Assembly: GCA_035939775.1 (NCBI GenBank)
Contig: DASZFO010000251.1
Location: forward strand, 1 to 48,033
DNA length: 48,033 nucleotides
Reading direction: 5' to 3'
Source of the DNA: Pirellulales bacterium
Lineage (GTDB): Bacteria; Planctomycetota; Planctomycetia; Pirellulales; DATAWG01
Shown here: positions 39,831-48,033 of the stretch, piece after piece
Numbering within the stretch: position 1 is the stretch's first letter
Layout of the letters: each line of letters begins with the position of its first letter
Made by a program: the position numbers and the translations under genes
Notes under the pieces: generated by a model
What the model saw: the letters and a program-made list of their open reading frames with translations, nothing else
Told to the model about the DNA's origin: nothing
Databases searched by the model: none

Positions 39831-42047
39831 ATGCGACCTTTGCCTCTCCGCCACGCACGCCGAAATCTGTCCGCCGCGCGTGACGAGTATGGCGTGCCGC
39901 ATATCCGCGCCGCGTCGTGGTCCGACGCGCTCTACGGCTTGGGCTACCTGCACGGTCTCGATCGGCCGACACAGATGCTCTTCGCCCGAGCCATCGCCGA
40001 CGGTCGCTCGGCCGAGTTGATCCGCGATCGAGCGGAATTGGCCGAGACCGACCGTTTCTTCCGCCGGGCTGGGCTGTTCTCGCGCGTCGAGGAAGAAAGT
40101 CGAGCGCTCGATCCGACTGTGCTCGCCGACGTTGCCGCCTATTGCGAAGGGGTCAACGACGGCATGCGCGATTCGGGACGGTCGCTGCCGATGTGGGCGA
40201 CGGGGTTTCGTCCCAGTCCGTGGGTCGAGCAATCGGTCTTGCTGATCGGCAATTTGCTTAGCTTCGGCGGCTTGGCGGTCGGCCAGCAGCAGAACGAGCG
40301 GCTGATCCTCGAGTTGATCCAGGCGGGGGTCGATGACGCCCAGCTTCGCGAGCTGTTTTCGCCGCTCTTGGACGATGCCGATTTCGAGTTGTTGCGGCGG
40401 GTGAAGATTTCCAGCCAATTGTCCGACGAGGCCCTCGAGCTGATCACCGATCTGCCGCGGTTGGCCGGGAGCAACGCCTGGGCCGTCGCCCCGTCGCGCA
40501 GCGCGTCCGGCTCGGCCCTCTTGGCGTCTGATCCACATCTGGAGATCAACCGGCTGCCGGCGATTTGGTATGAAGCGGTGCTCCGCTGGGACGATCACTA
40601 CGTGCTGGGGGCGACCTTGCCCGGTTGCCCGCTGTTTGCCGTCGCGCGCACCGAGTGGCTTGCTTGGGGCGTGACATATATGAAGGGGGACACGAGCGAC
40701 TATTTCATTGAAGACTGCCGCCCCGGCGGAGCGACCGGCTGGCAATATCGCCGCGGCGAGCAATGGCTCGATTTCGCGCTCCGCGAGGAAACGATTCTGC
40801 ACAAAGGCGGGGTCGCGGAATCGCTCCGCATCCACTCCAATCCGCAGGGCACTCTCGATGTCGATCCCGAGCCGACCGGGCCAGGGCTGTATCTCTCCAC
40901 GGCTTGGACCGGAAACGAGCCCGGCGCGGGGCGCTCCATGGCCACTTGGGTGAAGATCATCGGTTGCCGAGACGCGGCCAGCGCCATGGACCTCGCACGC
41001 GAATGTGCCCAACCGACGCTGTGCTGGGTCTTCGCGGATCGCGACGGGCATATCGGTATGCAAGGTTGCGGCTGGTTCCCGAAGCGCGGCGAAGGCAACA
41101 GCGGGTTGCTCCCCGTGCCGGCGTGGGACGAGCGGAACCATTGGAAGGGCCGGTTGCCGGCGTCGCTACTGCCGCGGATTTACGACCCGCCCGAAGGCTT
41201 CGTCGCCACGGCCAATGAGAATGTGAATCCGCCCGGCGGCCCGGAGTTTATCACATTGCCTGTTCCCGCCCATCGCAAGCGGCGGATCGTCGAGCGGCTC
41301 TCCCAATTGCCCAAGGCGACCCTGACGGACATGCAGTCGTTGCAATACGACGTGATCAGCGTGCAAGCGCGGCGGCTGTTGGAAATCTTCCTGCCGCATT
41401 TGAACGGCACGGCGGTGACGTCGCGGCTGGCCAATTGGGATTGCAGCTATCACGCCGGCAGCCTCGAAGCGACATTGTTTGCTAGGCTCTATCGCAACGT
41501 GCTGTTGGAGATTTTCGGCGCCGCGCCGAATCGCAAAGGAGGCGGGATCGGCTGGCGGCGGATGCTTTATCTCTCGAGCCGCGCCGGCTTCTCCACGATG
41601 GTGATCACGCTGATCGACCGGCTGCTCGACCGCGAGACCTCGCTGTGGTGGAGTGATCGGGACAAAGGAGATCTGATTCGCCGAGCGGCGGAGCGGCTGA
41701 CCGGCGAGGCGGACCAGCCCTGGGGCGAAGTGAACGCATTTCGCTTCGCCAATCGATTTTTTCCGCCGGAGCGCGTGGGCCGCGTGCTGGGATTCCACAG
41801 CCGCCAAATGCCGATGCCCGGCTGCCACGCGACGCCGTTTCAAGGGCATCTCCTGACGACCGCGAAGCGCGAGACGTCGTTTGCCCCGTCGTACCATTTC
41901 GTCACCGACCTCGGCACGGACGAGGCTTGGACCAATCTCCCCGGCGGACCCAGCGAAAGCCGCTTCTCGCAGTTCTACAAAAACGACATCATCCGCTGGC
42001 AAAGCGGCGTGTACAAGCGGCTGGCGGGAACGACGAATGACGAGTGA
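39831..42047 (+). CDS. Penicillin acylase (S45)-family amidohydrolase without signal peptide
   Basis: The ATG at 39831 gives 738 residues. The N-terminal part (SAARDEYGVPHIRAASWSDA, LGYLHGLDRPTQML) is the alpha-chain pattern. GSNAWAV at 213-219 holds the nucleophile S214, which becomes the N-terminus of the beta chain after self-cleavage; SALLASDPHLEINRLPAIWY and NENVNPPGGPEF follow, with the asparagine of the oxyanion hole. Family members hydrolyse amides such as beta-lactam side chains or acyl-homoserine lactones; the substrate here is unknown. Classical members are exported, but this start shows no signal peptide. Upstream frame to 39621 lies in the previous gene. It converges with the binding-protein gene with ten bases between. 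Confidence 0.9.
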   Translation: MRPLPLRHARRNLSAARDEYGVPHIRAASWSDALYGLGYLHGLDRPTQMLFARAIADGRSAELIRDRAELAETDRFFRRAGLFSRVEEESRALDPTVLADVAAYCEGVNDGMRDSGRSLPMWATGFRPSPWVEQSVLLIGNLLSFGGLAVGQQQNERLILELIQAGVDDAQLRELFSPLLDDADFELLRRVKISSQLSDEALELITDLPRLAGSNAWAVAPSRSASGSALLASDPHLEINRLPAIWYEAVLRWDDHYVLGATLPGCPLFAVARTEWLAWGVTYMKGDTSDYFIEDCRPGGATGWQYRRGEQWLDFALREETILHKGGVAESLRIHSNPQGTLDVDPEPTGPGLYLSTAWTGNEPGAGRSMATWVKIIGCRDAASAMDLARECAQPTLCWVFADRDGHIGMQGCGWFPKRGEGNSGLLPVPAWDERNHWKGRLPASLLPRIYDPPEGFVATANENVNPPGGPEFITLPVPAHRKRRIVERLSQLPKATLTDMQSLQYDVISVQARRLLEIFLPHLNGTAVTSRLANWDCSYHAGSLEATLFARLYRNVLLEIFGAAPNRKGGGIGWRRMLYLSSRAGFSTMVITLIDRLLDRETSLWWSDRDKGDLIRRAAERLTGEADQPWGEVNAFRFANRFFPPERVGRVLGFHSRQMPMPGCHATPFQGHLLTTAKRETSFAPSYHFVTDLGTDEAWTNLPGGPSESRFSQFYKNDIIRWQSGVYKRLAGTTNDE

Positions 42048-42057
42048 TTCGTCGCGG

Positions 42058-43560
42058 TCATGGCTCCAAGCCCAGGCTGCGCGTGTATGCGGCGCGCTGC
42101 GAATCGAGGCCGATCCGGGTGGTGATCGCGCGCCAACGGTCGGCTGCTGAATTGAGCGCCTCGGCGGCGGATTGTTTCCCTTCGACGGCAGAGCGAACCG
42201 CGTCGTCCAACGCCGACATGTATTCGGCGTGGCCGGGAATCCGCGGCGACTCGAGCCACTGCGATTGCGAAAACGAATGAACGACCACTTCAGCATATTC
42301 TTTGGCGGCCGCGGGCGGAATCTGCGGCTCGACCCAGCGCCCCGGTTGGCCGAGATGAACGCGGCGAAAGAGCGTCGTTGCCGGGCTCGCCGGACAGATT
42401 TGCCCGCTCCATTCATCGCCCGACAGCCAGGCGAGCAATTGAAAGGCGAACTCGCCCGAGGCGCTTTCCTTCGCGACGGAACCGAGACGCCCGGAGATGG
42501 CGAGAAGCGGTACTCGGGAAACGGGACTCGGGACTCGTGTTTCCGAAATCGCGGATCGCGGATCGGAACTGTCGTCGGCTTGGAGGAGCTGCCACGACTT
42601 GGTCTTCGGACTGTAGACCTCGGTCGAGCCGGGGAGTTCGGCGAAGCCGGGGAGAACGGATTCGGGGTTGGGGCCTCGGGATTCGGCACTCAATCCAGAG
42701 GAAGAATCTGCGGCGGTCGGCCAGCTCATGGCCATGGTGCACTGGCCAGAGAGAAATGCACGGCGGGCTTCGGCGGGGGTGGCCGCGAGACAGGCGGCCG
42801 CGTTCGATTTTGCCGCGGCGACAAGTTCCTCGAGCGCGCGCACGAACGGTAGCGAAGCGATTTGCGGCGCCATCGTTTCGTTGTCGAAGAGAGTCGCGTA
42901 GTAGTCGCGATGCTTGGCGTATGCCGCCGCTCGGGCAAGTAGCACTCTTCCTGCCCAGCCGGAGGCGAGCGGCTCGAATGCCGCCGCCGACAATTCCGGC
43001 AGGTCTTTCTTGTGGTCGCCGAAGGACTCGATCAGCCGTTGGTAATCGGCCCAAGTCCTCGGCGGTGCGAGATGAAAACGGTCGAACAGATCGCGACGAT
43101 AGAAGACGACGAACACCGGCGAGCCGAAGGGAATCGCATATGTTTGCTCTCCCCACTGGGCCTCGGCCAATCCGCCCGGCTCGAAGACTTCCGACTTGCG
43201 AAACCCTCCGCGCTCGAGCCATGCCGCGCTCAGCGGGCGGATCGAACCACGCTCGGCCAACGAGCCAAGTTCGTCGGCCGGGTAAATCACCGCGTCGGTC
43301 GCAAGCGGTTTGGCCGCGGACAGTTCCTCCACAGACATCTCGCGGATCTCGATATCCGCGCCCGAACGGGCTTTCCATTCTCCCTTCACGCGAGCGATCT
43401 GCTTCGCCAGCGCGGGATCGCCGACGACCGCTAGCCGCACGACGGCCGGGTGCGGCGGGGCCGAATTCGCCGGCGGCTCCAGCGGTTTCGGGCATCCGGT
43501 GAACAGCAGCGCGGCGGCCGCCAAGGCGATTCGGCAAGCCAGGGGTAAGGATGGTCGCAT
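42058..43560 (-). CDS. Solute-binding lipoprotein (ABC transporter type), orphan
   Basis: The ATG at 43560 gives 500 residues. The signal (RIALAAAALLFTGC) ends in a lipobox with cysteine. The mature part follows the family 1 extracellular solute-binding pattern: VRLAVVGDPALAKQI, YAIPFGSPVFVVFYRRDLFD, TWADYQRLIESFG, RAFLSGQCTMAMSWPTA, FAFQLLAWLSGDEWSGQI. Such proteins capture sugars or other solutes for ABC importers. No permease or ATPase gene is nearby. An insertion of iterated repeat sequence (about 42512-42570, giving DPRSAISETRVPSPVSRVP) lies within the protein without breaking the frame, presumably in a surface loop. Confidence 0.8.
   Translation of the reverse strand: MRPSLPLACRIALAAAALLFTGCPKPLEPPANSAPPHPAVVRLAVVGDPALAKQIARVKGEWKARSGADIEIREMSVEELSAAKPLATDAVIYPADELGSLAERGSIRPLSAAWLERGGFRKSEVFEPGGLAEAQWGEQTYAIPFGSPVFVVFYRRDLFDRFHLAPPRTWADYQRLIESFGDHKKDLPELSAAAFEPLASGWAGRVLLARAAAYAKHRDYYATLFDNETMAPQIASLPFVRALEELVAAAKSNAAACLAATPAEARRAFLSGQCTMAMSWPTAADSSSGLSAESRGPNPESVLPGFAELPGSTEVYSPKTKSWQLLQADDSSDPRSAISETRVPSPVSRVPLLAISGRLGSVAKESASGEFAFQLLAWLSGDEWSGQICPASPATTLFRRVHLGQPGRWVEPQIPPAAAKEYAEVVVHSFSQSQWLESPRIPGHAEYMSALDDAVRSAVEGKQSAAEALNSAADRWRAITTRIGLDSQRAAYTRSLGLEP
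42512..42570. repeat. Iterated GGGACTCG / GCGGATCG units inside a coding region
   Basis: Units related to GGGACTCG (42512-42538) and GCGGATCG (about 42549-42567) lie within the solute-binding gene and are translated in frame. The same GGGACTCG theme forms the repeats at 12725-12886. Confidence 0.6.
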
Positions 43561-43653
43561 GATAATCGCATGGTAGGTTCTGTGTTTGCCCGCGGTCAAT
43601 CCAGTGACTGGCGTCGCCGAGTTGCCGCGAGGCAGCCTTCTAAATCGGTTTGC

Positions 43654-43683
43654 TTGCGTTGCCGTTCGTCATATAGTTAGAAT
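43654..43683 (+). promoter_or_regulatory. Candidate promoter of xylulokinase
   Basis: TTGCGT (43654-43659) and TAGAAT (43678-43683) are 18 bases apart and lie 57 bases before the ATG. The TAGAAT box matches that before pyrB. Confidence 0.4.
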
Positions 43684-43740
43684 CGCGCCACATTCGCAAC
43701 GATAACCGCGCTTCCCTTTCCCAACCCGATCGAGCAGGCG

Positions 43741-45273
43741 ATGAGCGTTTTTCTCGGCATCGACATCGGCACGTCCGGCACGAAAACGCTGGCCATCAAT
43801 CCCGAAGGAAAGATACTGGCCGAAGCGACCGAATCCTACCCGTCGTATCACCCCAAGCCCCTCTGGAGCGAGCAGGAGCCGGAAGATTGGTGGCAAGCGA
43901 CGGTCAAGACGATCCGCGCCGTCGTCGCCAAAGGAAAGCTGAGGCCGGCGGATGTAAAGTCGATCGGCCTCTCGGGCCAAATGCACGGCTCCGTGTTTCT
44001 TGACAAGCAAGATCGCGTGATCCGCCGAGCGCTGCTATGGAACGATCAACGGACGTTTGCCGAGTGCGCCGAGATGGAGAAGCGCGTCGGCGGGCGGCGG
44101 AATTTGATTAAGCTCGTGGCCAACCCCGCGCTCACCGGCTTCACCACCCCAAAGATCCTTTGGCTGCGCAACCACGAGCCGCGTCATTTCGCGAAAACCG
44201 TCAAGGTGCTGTTGCCGAAGGATGACGTGCGGCGACGGCTCACCGGCGAATATGCGACCGACGTGAGCGATGCCAGCGGCATGCTGCTCTTGGACGTCGC
44301 CAAACGCGATTGGTCGAAGCCACTGCTTTCCAAGCTCGAACTCGATGCCAGCCTGTTCGCCAAGTGCTACGAGTCGGAAGAAATCACTGGCAAGCTCACG
44401 CGCACGACGGCGGCCGAGCTGGGCCTGACCACCAATTGCGTAGTCGTCGGCGGGGCGGGGGATTGCGCGGCAGGGGCGGTCGGCAACGGCATCGTCCGCA
44501 AGGGAGCGCTTTCCACATCGATTGGCACCTCGGGCATCATGTTCGTGCATAGCGACACGATGGAATTCGACCCCGCCGGCCGGCTGCACACTTTCTGCCA
44601 CGCGGTGCGCGGCAAGTGGCACATGATGGGCGTGAGCCTTTCCGGCGGCGGCTGCCTGCAATGGTTCCGCAATCGGCTTTGCCAGGCCGAAGTCGCGGCG
44701 GCTGCGCTTGGCGGCGACGATTGCTACTCGATGCTCAGTCGCGAGGCGGCCGAAATCCCGCCCGGCAGCGAAGGGCTGTTCTTCCTGCCCTACCTTTCCG
44801 GCGAGCGCACGCCGCACGCCGATCCCAATGCCCGCGCCTGCTTCATCGGGCTAACGCTGGCCCACGGCCGCGGCCACATGGTGCGGGCCGTGATGGAAGG
44901 CGTGGCCTACGCCATGCGCGACAGTTTGACGATCATTCGCGACCTGGGTGTGCCCGTGCGTCAGATTCGAGCCTCTGGCGGCGGCTCGCGAAGCCCGCTC
45001 TGGCGGCAGATTCAGGCCGACGTGTTCGGCCAGAAGGTTGTGACCCTCAACGCCGAGGAGGGGCCGGCCTACGGCGTGGCTCTGCTGGCGGCGGTTGGGG
45101 CCGGCGCATTCAAAAATGTCGAAGAGGCCTGCGATGCCACGATCGAAGTGGTCAAGCAAACACCTGTCAATCGCCGCGCCGCCGCGTATTATGATCGTGG
45201 GTTCCCTCTCTATCAGAATCTCTACCGCTCGCTAAAGGACGATTTCAAACGCATCGCGGCGCTGGAAAGATAA
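43741..45273 (+). CDS. xylB: Xylulokinase
   Basis: The 510-residue FGGY kinase opens [20 protein letters not shown] and has [53 protein letters not shown] and [20 protein letters not shown], the xylulokinase pattern. It phosphorylates D-xylulose to xylulose 5-phosphate for the pentose phosphate pathway. No xylose isomerase is adjacent, so the substrate may also arrive from another pentitol route. The next gene (ornithine cyclodeaminase family) starts 12 bases later, suggesting co-transcription. Length is normal. Confidence 0.92.
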   Translation: MSVFLGIDIGTSGTKTLAINPEGKILAEATESYPSYHPKPLWSEQEPEDWWQATVKTIRAVVAKGKLRPADVKSIGLSGQMHGSVFLDKQDRVIRRALLWNDQRTFAECAEMEKRVGGRRNLIKLVANPALTGFTTPKILWLRNHEPRHFAKTVKVLLPKDDVRRRLTGEYATDVSDASGMLLLDVAKRDWSKPLLSKLELDASLFAKCYESEEITGKLTRTTAAELGLTTNCVVVGGAGDCAAGAVGNGIVRKGALSTSIGTSGIMFVHSDTMEFDPAGRLHTFCHAVRGKWHMMGVSLSGGGCLQWFRNRLCQAEVAAAALGGDDCYSMLSREAAEIPPGSEGLFFLPYLSGERTPHADPNARACFIGLTLAHGRGHMVRAVMEGVAYAMRDSLTIIRDLGVPVRQIRASGGGSRSPLWRQIQADVFGQKVVTLNAEEGPAYGVALLAAVGAGAFKNVEEACDATIEVVKQTPVNRRAAAYYDRGFPLYQNLYRSLKDDFKRIAALER

Positions 45274-45284
45274 AGGAACGAGCA

Positions 45285-46241
45285 ATGCCGGCGCTTTATT
45301 TATCCGAAGCGGACGTGAACCAGTTGCTCGACATGCGGCTGGCGATCGAAGCGGTCGAGGAGGCGTTTCGACAGCTTGCCGACCGCAAAGCGTGCAACGT
45401 GCCGCGCGTGCGGGCGAAAGCCCCCGGTGTCGTGCTGCACACGATGAGCGCCGCCGCCGAATATCTCGGGCTGGCCGGTTGGAAATGCTATGCCACGACG
45501 CGCGCGGGCGCCCGGTTTCACGTTGGGCTTTACGACAGCCGTTCCGCCGACTTGTTGGCGATCATCGAGGCCGGGCGGCTCGGGCAGTTGCGCACGGGAG
45601 CGACGACCGCCGTGGCCGTCGAATGGATGGCCGTCATGGGCGCAAGCGAACTCGGCATGTTCGGCAGCGGTCATCAAGCCGAGACGCAGCTCGAAGCGGC
45701 CACGCTCGCCCGGCCGATCAAGCAGGCCTTCGTCTACAGCCGCAGCGAGACGAAGCGAAAGGCGTTTGCCGAACGGATGTCCGCGCAATTGAAGATCGAT
45801 GTCGTTCCCGTCGATCGTCCGCAGGAAGCGGCCGAGGAATTGCCGATCGTGATCACCGCCACGACCAGCGCCGAGCCGCTGTTCGACGGAAACGCGCTCT
45901 CCGAGGGGACGCTCGTCTGCGCGATGGGATCCAATTGGCTGAACAAAGCGGAGATCGACACGAACGTGGTTCGCCGAGCCGATAACATCGTCTGCGATAG
46001 CATCGCAGCCTGCCGCCACGAGGCGGGCGATTTCGTTGCCGCGATCGAGAAGGGGGTCTTCGATTGGTCGCGCGCCGTCGAGCTGGCGGACGTCGTGAGC
46101 GGCAATGCGGTCGGCCGCAGCAATCGCGACAGCGTCGCACTGTTTAAATCGGTCGGCCTGGCGATTGAAGACGTCGCGCTCGGGGGCAAGCTACTGGATC
46201 TGGCCCGAGCCAAAGGCCTCGGCCGCGAATTGCCGTTTTGA
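45285..46241 (+). CDS. Ornithine cyclodeaminase/mu-crystallin family protein
   Basis: A good AAGGA site seven bases before the ATG supports this start. The 318 residues show the family pattern: LYLSEADVNQLLDMRLAIEA, LGQLRTGATTAVAVEWM (substrate arginine/threonine region), LGMFGSGHQAETQLEA (NAD-binding glycine loop) and IVITATTSAEPLFDG. Members use NAD(P) to deaminate and cyclise ornithine, or reduce imines such as pyrroline- or piperideine-carboxylate, or act as alanine dehydrogenase. The true substrate is unknown. It sits between a xylulokinase and an aldehyde dehydrogenase, all on the same strand. Confidence 0.9.
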   Translation: MPALYLSEADVNQLLDMRLAIEAVEEAFRQLADRKACNVPRVRAKAPGVVLHTMSAAAEYLGLAGWKCYATTRAGARFHVGLYDSRSADLLAIIEAGRLGQLRTGATTAVAVEWMAVMGASELGMFGSGHQAETQLEAATLARPIKQAFVYSRSETKRKAFAERMSAQLKIDVVPVDRPQEAAEELPIVITATTSAEPLFDGNALSEGTLVCAMGSNWLNKAEIDTNVVRRADNIVCDSIAACRHEAGDFVAAIEKGVFDWSRAVELADVVSGNAVGRSNRDSVALFKSVGLAIEDVALGGKLLDLARAKGLGRELPF

Positions 46242-46284
46242 ACGCGTAAAAGGCATCGGATGAAACGCAATTTTCGCGGATTGG

Positions 46285-46353
46285 GTAGGGCACGTTGTGC
46301 CTGCTGACTCGAGTTGGGCTTGATTTCCTTCCGGCGCGCACAGCGTGCCCTAC
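46285..46353. repeat. GTAGGGCACG inverted repeat
   Basis: GTAGGGCACG (46285-46294) pairs perfectly with CGTGCCCTAC (46344-46353), and smaller palindromes (GGCACGTTGTGCC) lie inside. It separates the cyclodeaminase-family gene from the aldehyde dehydrogenase, beginning 24 bases before its start, and may act as a terminator or leader hairpin. Confidence 0.65.
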
Positions 46354-46377
46354 AATCGCTAAAAATTGAGGGTCGTC

Positions 46378-47796
46378 ATGAAAATGTTCATTGGCGGTGA
46401 ATGGGTTGATAGGCCGGAGAAGATCGAGGTCCGCAATCCGTTTGACGGGCAAGTGATCGACACGGTTCCGAGGGGAACGCCAGCGGATGTTGCAGCCGCG
46501 GTGACCGGCGCTGTCGAAGGGGCGCGGATCATGCGGCGCATGCCGGGATACGAGCGCTATCGCATCCTGTCGAAGGTAGCGCGGCTCATCGCCGAACGTG
46601 GCGACAAACTCGCCCGAATCGTGAGTCAGGAAGAGGGAAAGATTCTCGGCGAGAGCACGGTTGAGGTGGCCCGCGCGGTCGAGACATTCGAGCTTTCCGC
46701 CGAAGAAGCCAAGCGGCTCGGCGGCGAGGTGCTCCCACTAGACGGGGCGAGCCACGGGGCGGGCAAATTCGGCTTTACGCTTCGCGTCCCGTGCGGCGTG
46801 GTGGCCTGCATCACGCCGTTTAACTTTCCATTCAACTTGCCCGCCCACAAGATCGGCCCCGCGCTGGCCGCCGGCAATTCGGTGGTCTTCAAGCCGGCCA
46901 GTGACACGCCGCTCTCGGGGCTCGCGCTGGTCGAAATCCTGCTGGAAGCAGGCGTGCCGCCGTTGGCGATCGCTTGCGTCACCGGTCCCGGCGGCGCGCT
47001 CGGCGATGCGCTTGCATCCGATCCGCGCGTTCGCAAGATCAGCTTCACGGGCAGCCGCGACGTGGGCGAGGAAATCACCCGCCGCGCCGGCCTGAAGCGG
47101 ATCACGATGGAACTCGGCTCCAATAGCCCGGTGATCGTGATGGACGACGCCGACCTGACGAAGGCGGCCGATGCGATCGTGGCCACCGGCTATGCCAACG
47201 CCGGCCAGGTCTGCATCTCCACGCAGCGCGTCCTCGCGATGCCGCGCGTTTATCGCGAGTTGGTCGAACTGCTCAAGCCGAAGGTGGCCGGCCTGCGCAC
47301 GGGCAATCCGCTCGATGCGCAGACGAAGATGGGCCCGATGATCCGCACGTCCGATGCCGAGCGGGTCGAGAAATGGATCGGCGAGGCAGTCGCCAGCGGG
47401 GCCAAGCTCGTGGCCGGCGGCGGCCGCAAGGGCGCGCTGCACGAGGCGACGCTCGTGGCCGACGTCGATCCCGCGATGCGGATAAGCTGCGAAGAACTCT
47501 TCGGCCCGGCCGTCGCCGTGACCGCGGCCAACGACATCGACCAGGCAATCGCCCTGGCCAACGACACCCGCTACGGCTTGAGCGCCGCGATCTTCACGGA
47601 AAGCATCGACCGCGCCCTGCGCTTCGCGCGCGAAGTGGATAGCGGCAATCTGCACATCAACTGGGGCCCGCAATGGCGCGCCGACCTGATGCCCTACGGG
47701 GGCCTGAAAGAAAGCGGCTTCGGCAAAGAGGGCCCAAAATACGTCATCCACGAAATGACGGAGATGAAGACGGTGGTGATTCACGGGCTGAAGTGA
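46378..47796 (+). CDS. NAD(P)-dependent aldehyde dehydrogenase
   Basis: The ATG at 46378, five bases after GAGGG, gives 472 residues; the TTG at 46366 is a weaker choice. The protein has CITPFNFPFNLPAHKIGPAL, the NAD loop ISFTGSRDVGEEI, the general base in MELGSNSP, the nucleophile in AGQVCISTQRV, and EELFGPAVAV. It belongs to the lactaldehyde/glyceraldehyde-phosphate-like branch of the superfamily and oxidises an aldehyde to its acid. Given sugar kinases and a fucose-isomerase-like enzyme in the window, lactaldehyde is an attractive substrate, but this is inference. The gene is followed by about 220 bases of non-coding sequence. Confidence 0.9.
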   Translation: MKMFIGGEWVDRPEKIEVRNPFDGQVIDTVPRGTPADVAAAVTGAVEGARIMRRMPGYERYRILSKVARLIAERGDKLARIVSQEEGKILGESTVEVARAVETFELSAEEAKRLGGEVLPLDGASHGAGKFGFTLRVPCGVVACITPFNFPFNLPAHKIGPALAAGNSVVFKPASDTPLSGLALVEILLEAGVPPLAIACVTGPGGALGDALASDPRVRKISFTGSRDVGEEITRRAGLKRITMELGSNSPVIVMDDADLTKAADAIVATGYANAGQVCISTQRVLAMPRVYRELVELLKPKVAGLRTGNPLDAQTKMGPMIRTSDAERVEKWIGEAVASGAKLVAGGGRKGALHEATLVADVDPAMRISCEELFGPAVAVTAANDIDQAIALANDTRYGLSAAIFTESIDRALRFAREVDSGNLHINWGPQWRADLMPYGGLKESGFGKEGPKYVIHEMTEMKTVVIHGLK

Positions 47797-48015
47797 CAAG
47801 CGACGAGCGACCATTTGTCCGGGCCGCGCCGTGGGATTGGTTCTGCGCGTCCGACGAGCGCGACAATTTTTTTGGGCGGCCAATCGCTGGGTGAGCGCTT
47901 GGTTGCCCAAAGTCTAAGAACGTGTTTGAAAAGGTCTTGATCGTCGCGGAAATAAGCAGTATTTACACGCAGCGTTTGAAACTGGAGGAACTTTTCTCGC
48001 TTCGGAGCACCTGGC

Positions 48016-48033
48016 ATGGAAGCCGTCTATCCC
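48016..48033 (+). CDS. Possible start of an IS110-type transposase (cut by right edge)
   Basis: ATG with GGAG nine bases upstream encodes MEAVYP before the window ends. From memory, IS110-family transposases of planctomycetes often begin with MEAVYP- or MEAVH-like residues ahead of the GLDVHK motif. Only six residues are visible, so this is a pointer rather than a firm call. Confidence 0.3.

Noticed and set aside
47797-47890. A terminator near a run of seven T after the aldehyde dehydrogenase gene
   Set aside because: The stem before the T-run (CGCG pairs only) is too short and imperfect to support a call.

Overview
The window looks like chromosomal DNA of a planctomycete, probably of the Pirellulales type. 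This is inferred from high GC, 24-residue leucine-rich-repeat proteins, an RHS protein tail, a TolQ/TolR-like cassette with very long partner proteins, a membrane PP2C phosphatase, sugar kinases next to a fucose-isomerase-like protein, and gaps full of palindromic repeats. No rRNA, tRNA or CRISPR array was seen. The left edge cuts an RHS gene. The right edge cuts what may be an IS110-type transposase.

Layout. 1-4100: RHS tail, membrane LRR protein, then a radical SAM/glycosyltransferase pair. 4564-11542: a tightly overlapping proton-channel cassette (ExbB/TolQ-like plus two ExbD/TolR-like proteins, one of 751 residues with a glycine-rich centre), facing a PP2C-type membrane phosphatase and followed by a PEGA-domain lipoprotein. 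11600-16278 (minus): sarcosine/N-methyltryptophan oxidase-like flavoprotein, a secreted planctomycete protein and a long secreted LRR protein. 16454-20782 (plus): pyrB, a BrnT/ribbon-helix-helix toxin-antitoxin pair, pyrC and a cytochrome P450, the last four overlapping one another. 20879-23149: phytanoyl-CoA dioxygenase-like protein, a small two-helix membrane protein and a TIGR01777-type SDR protein. 23149-27583 (minus): cysH with an Rrf2 regulator, then speD, speE and a DUF155-like membrane protein. 27728-32367 (plus): rhamnulokinase, fucose-isomerase-like protein, and an antitoxin/PIN toxin pair with a third coupled gene. 32582-35380 (minus): histone-deacetylase-like protein, acyl-CoA dehydrogenase, a lone Phd/YefM antitoxin and a second, truncated copy of the acyl-CoA dehydrogenase 3' end. 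35652-42047 (plus): secreted protein, HEAT-repeat lipoprotein and a penicillin-acylase-family enzyme. 42058-43560 (minus): a substrate-binding lipoprotein. 43741-47796 (plus): xylulokinase, ornithine cyclodeaminase-family protein and aldehyde dehydrogenase.

The strongest points for follow-up are: (1) the three-gene proton-channel cassette, in which the two ExbD-like partners share their N-terminal residues and a repeated periplasmic domain but only one keeps the membrane aspartate; (2) palindromic repeats that appear to supply start codons and signal-peptide N-termini, and short iterated repeats that supply C-termini and stop codons, of unrelated proteins; (3) the toxin-antitoxin pair inside the pyrimidine operon; (4) the direct repeat of the acyl-CoA dehydrogenase 3' end around an orphan antitoxin, whose differences are almost all synonymous.
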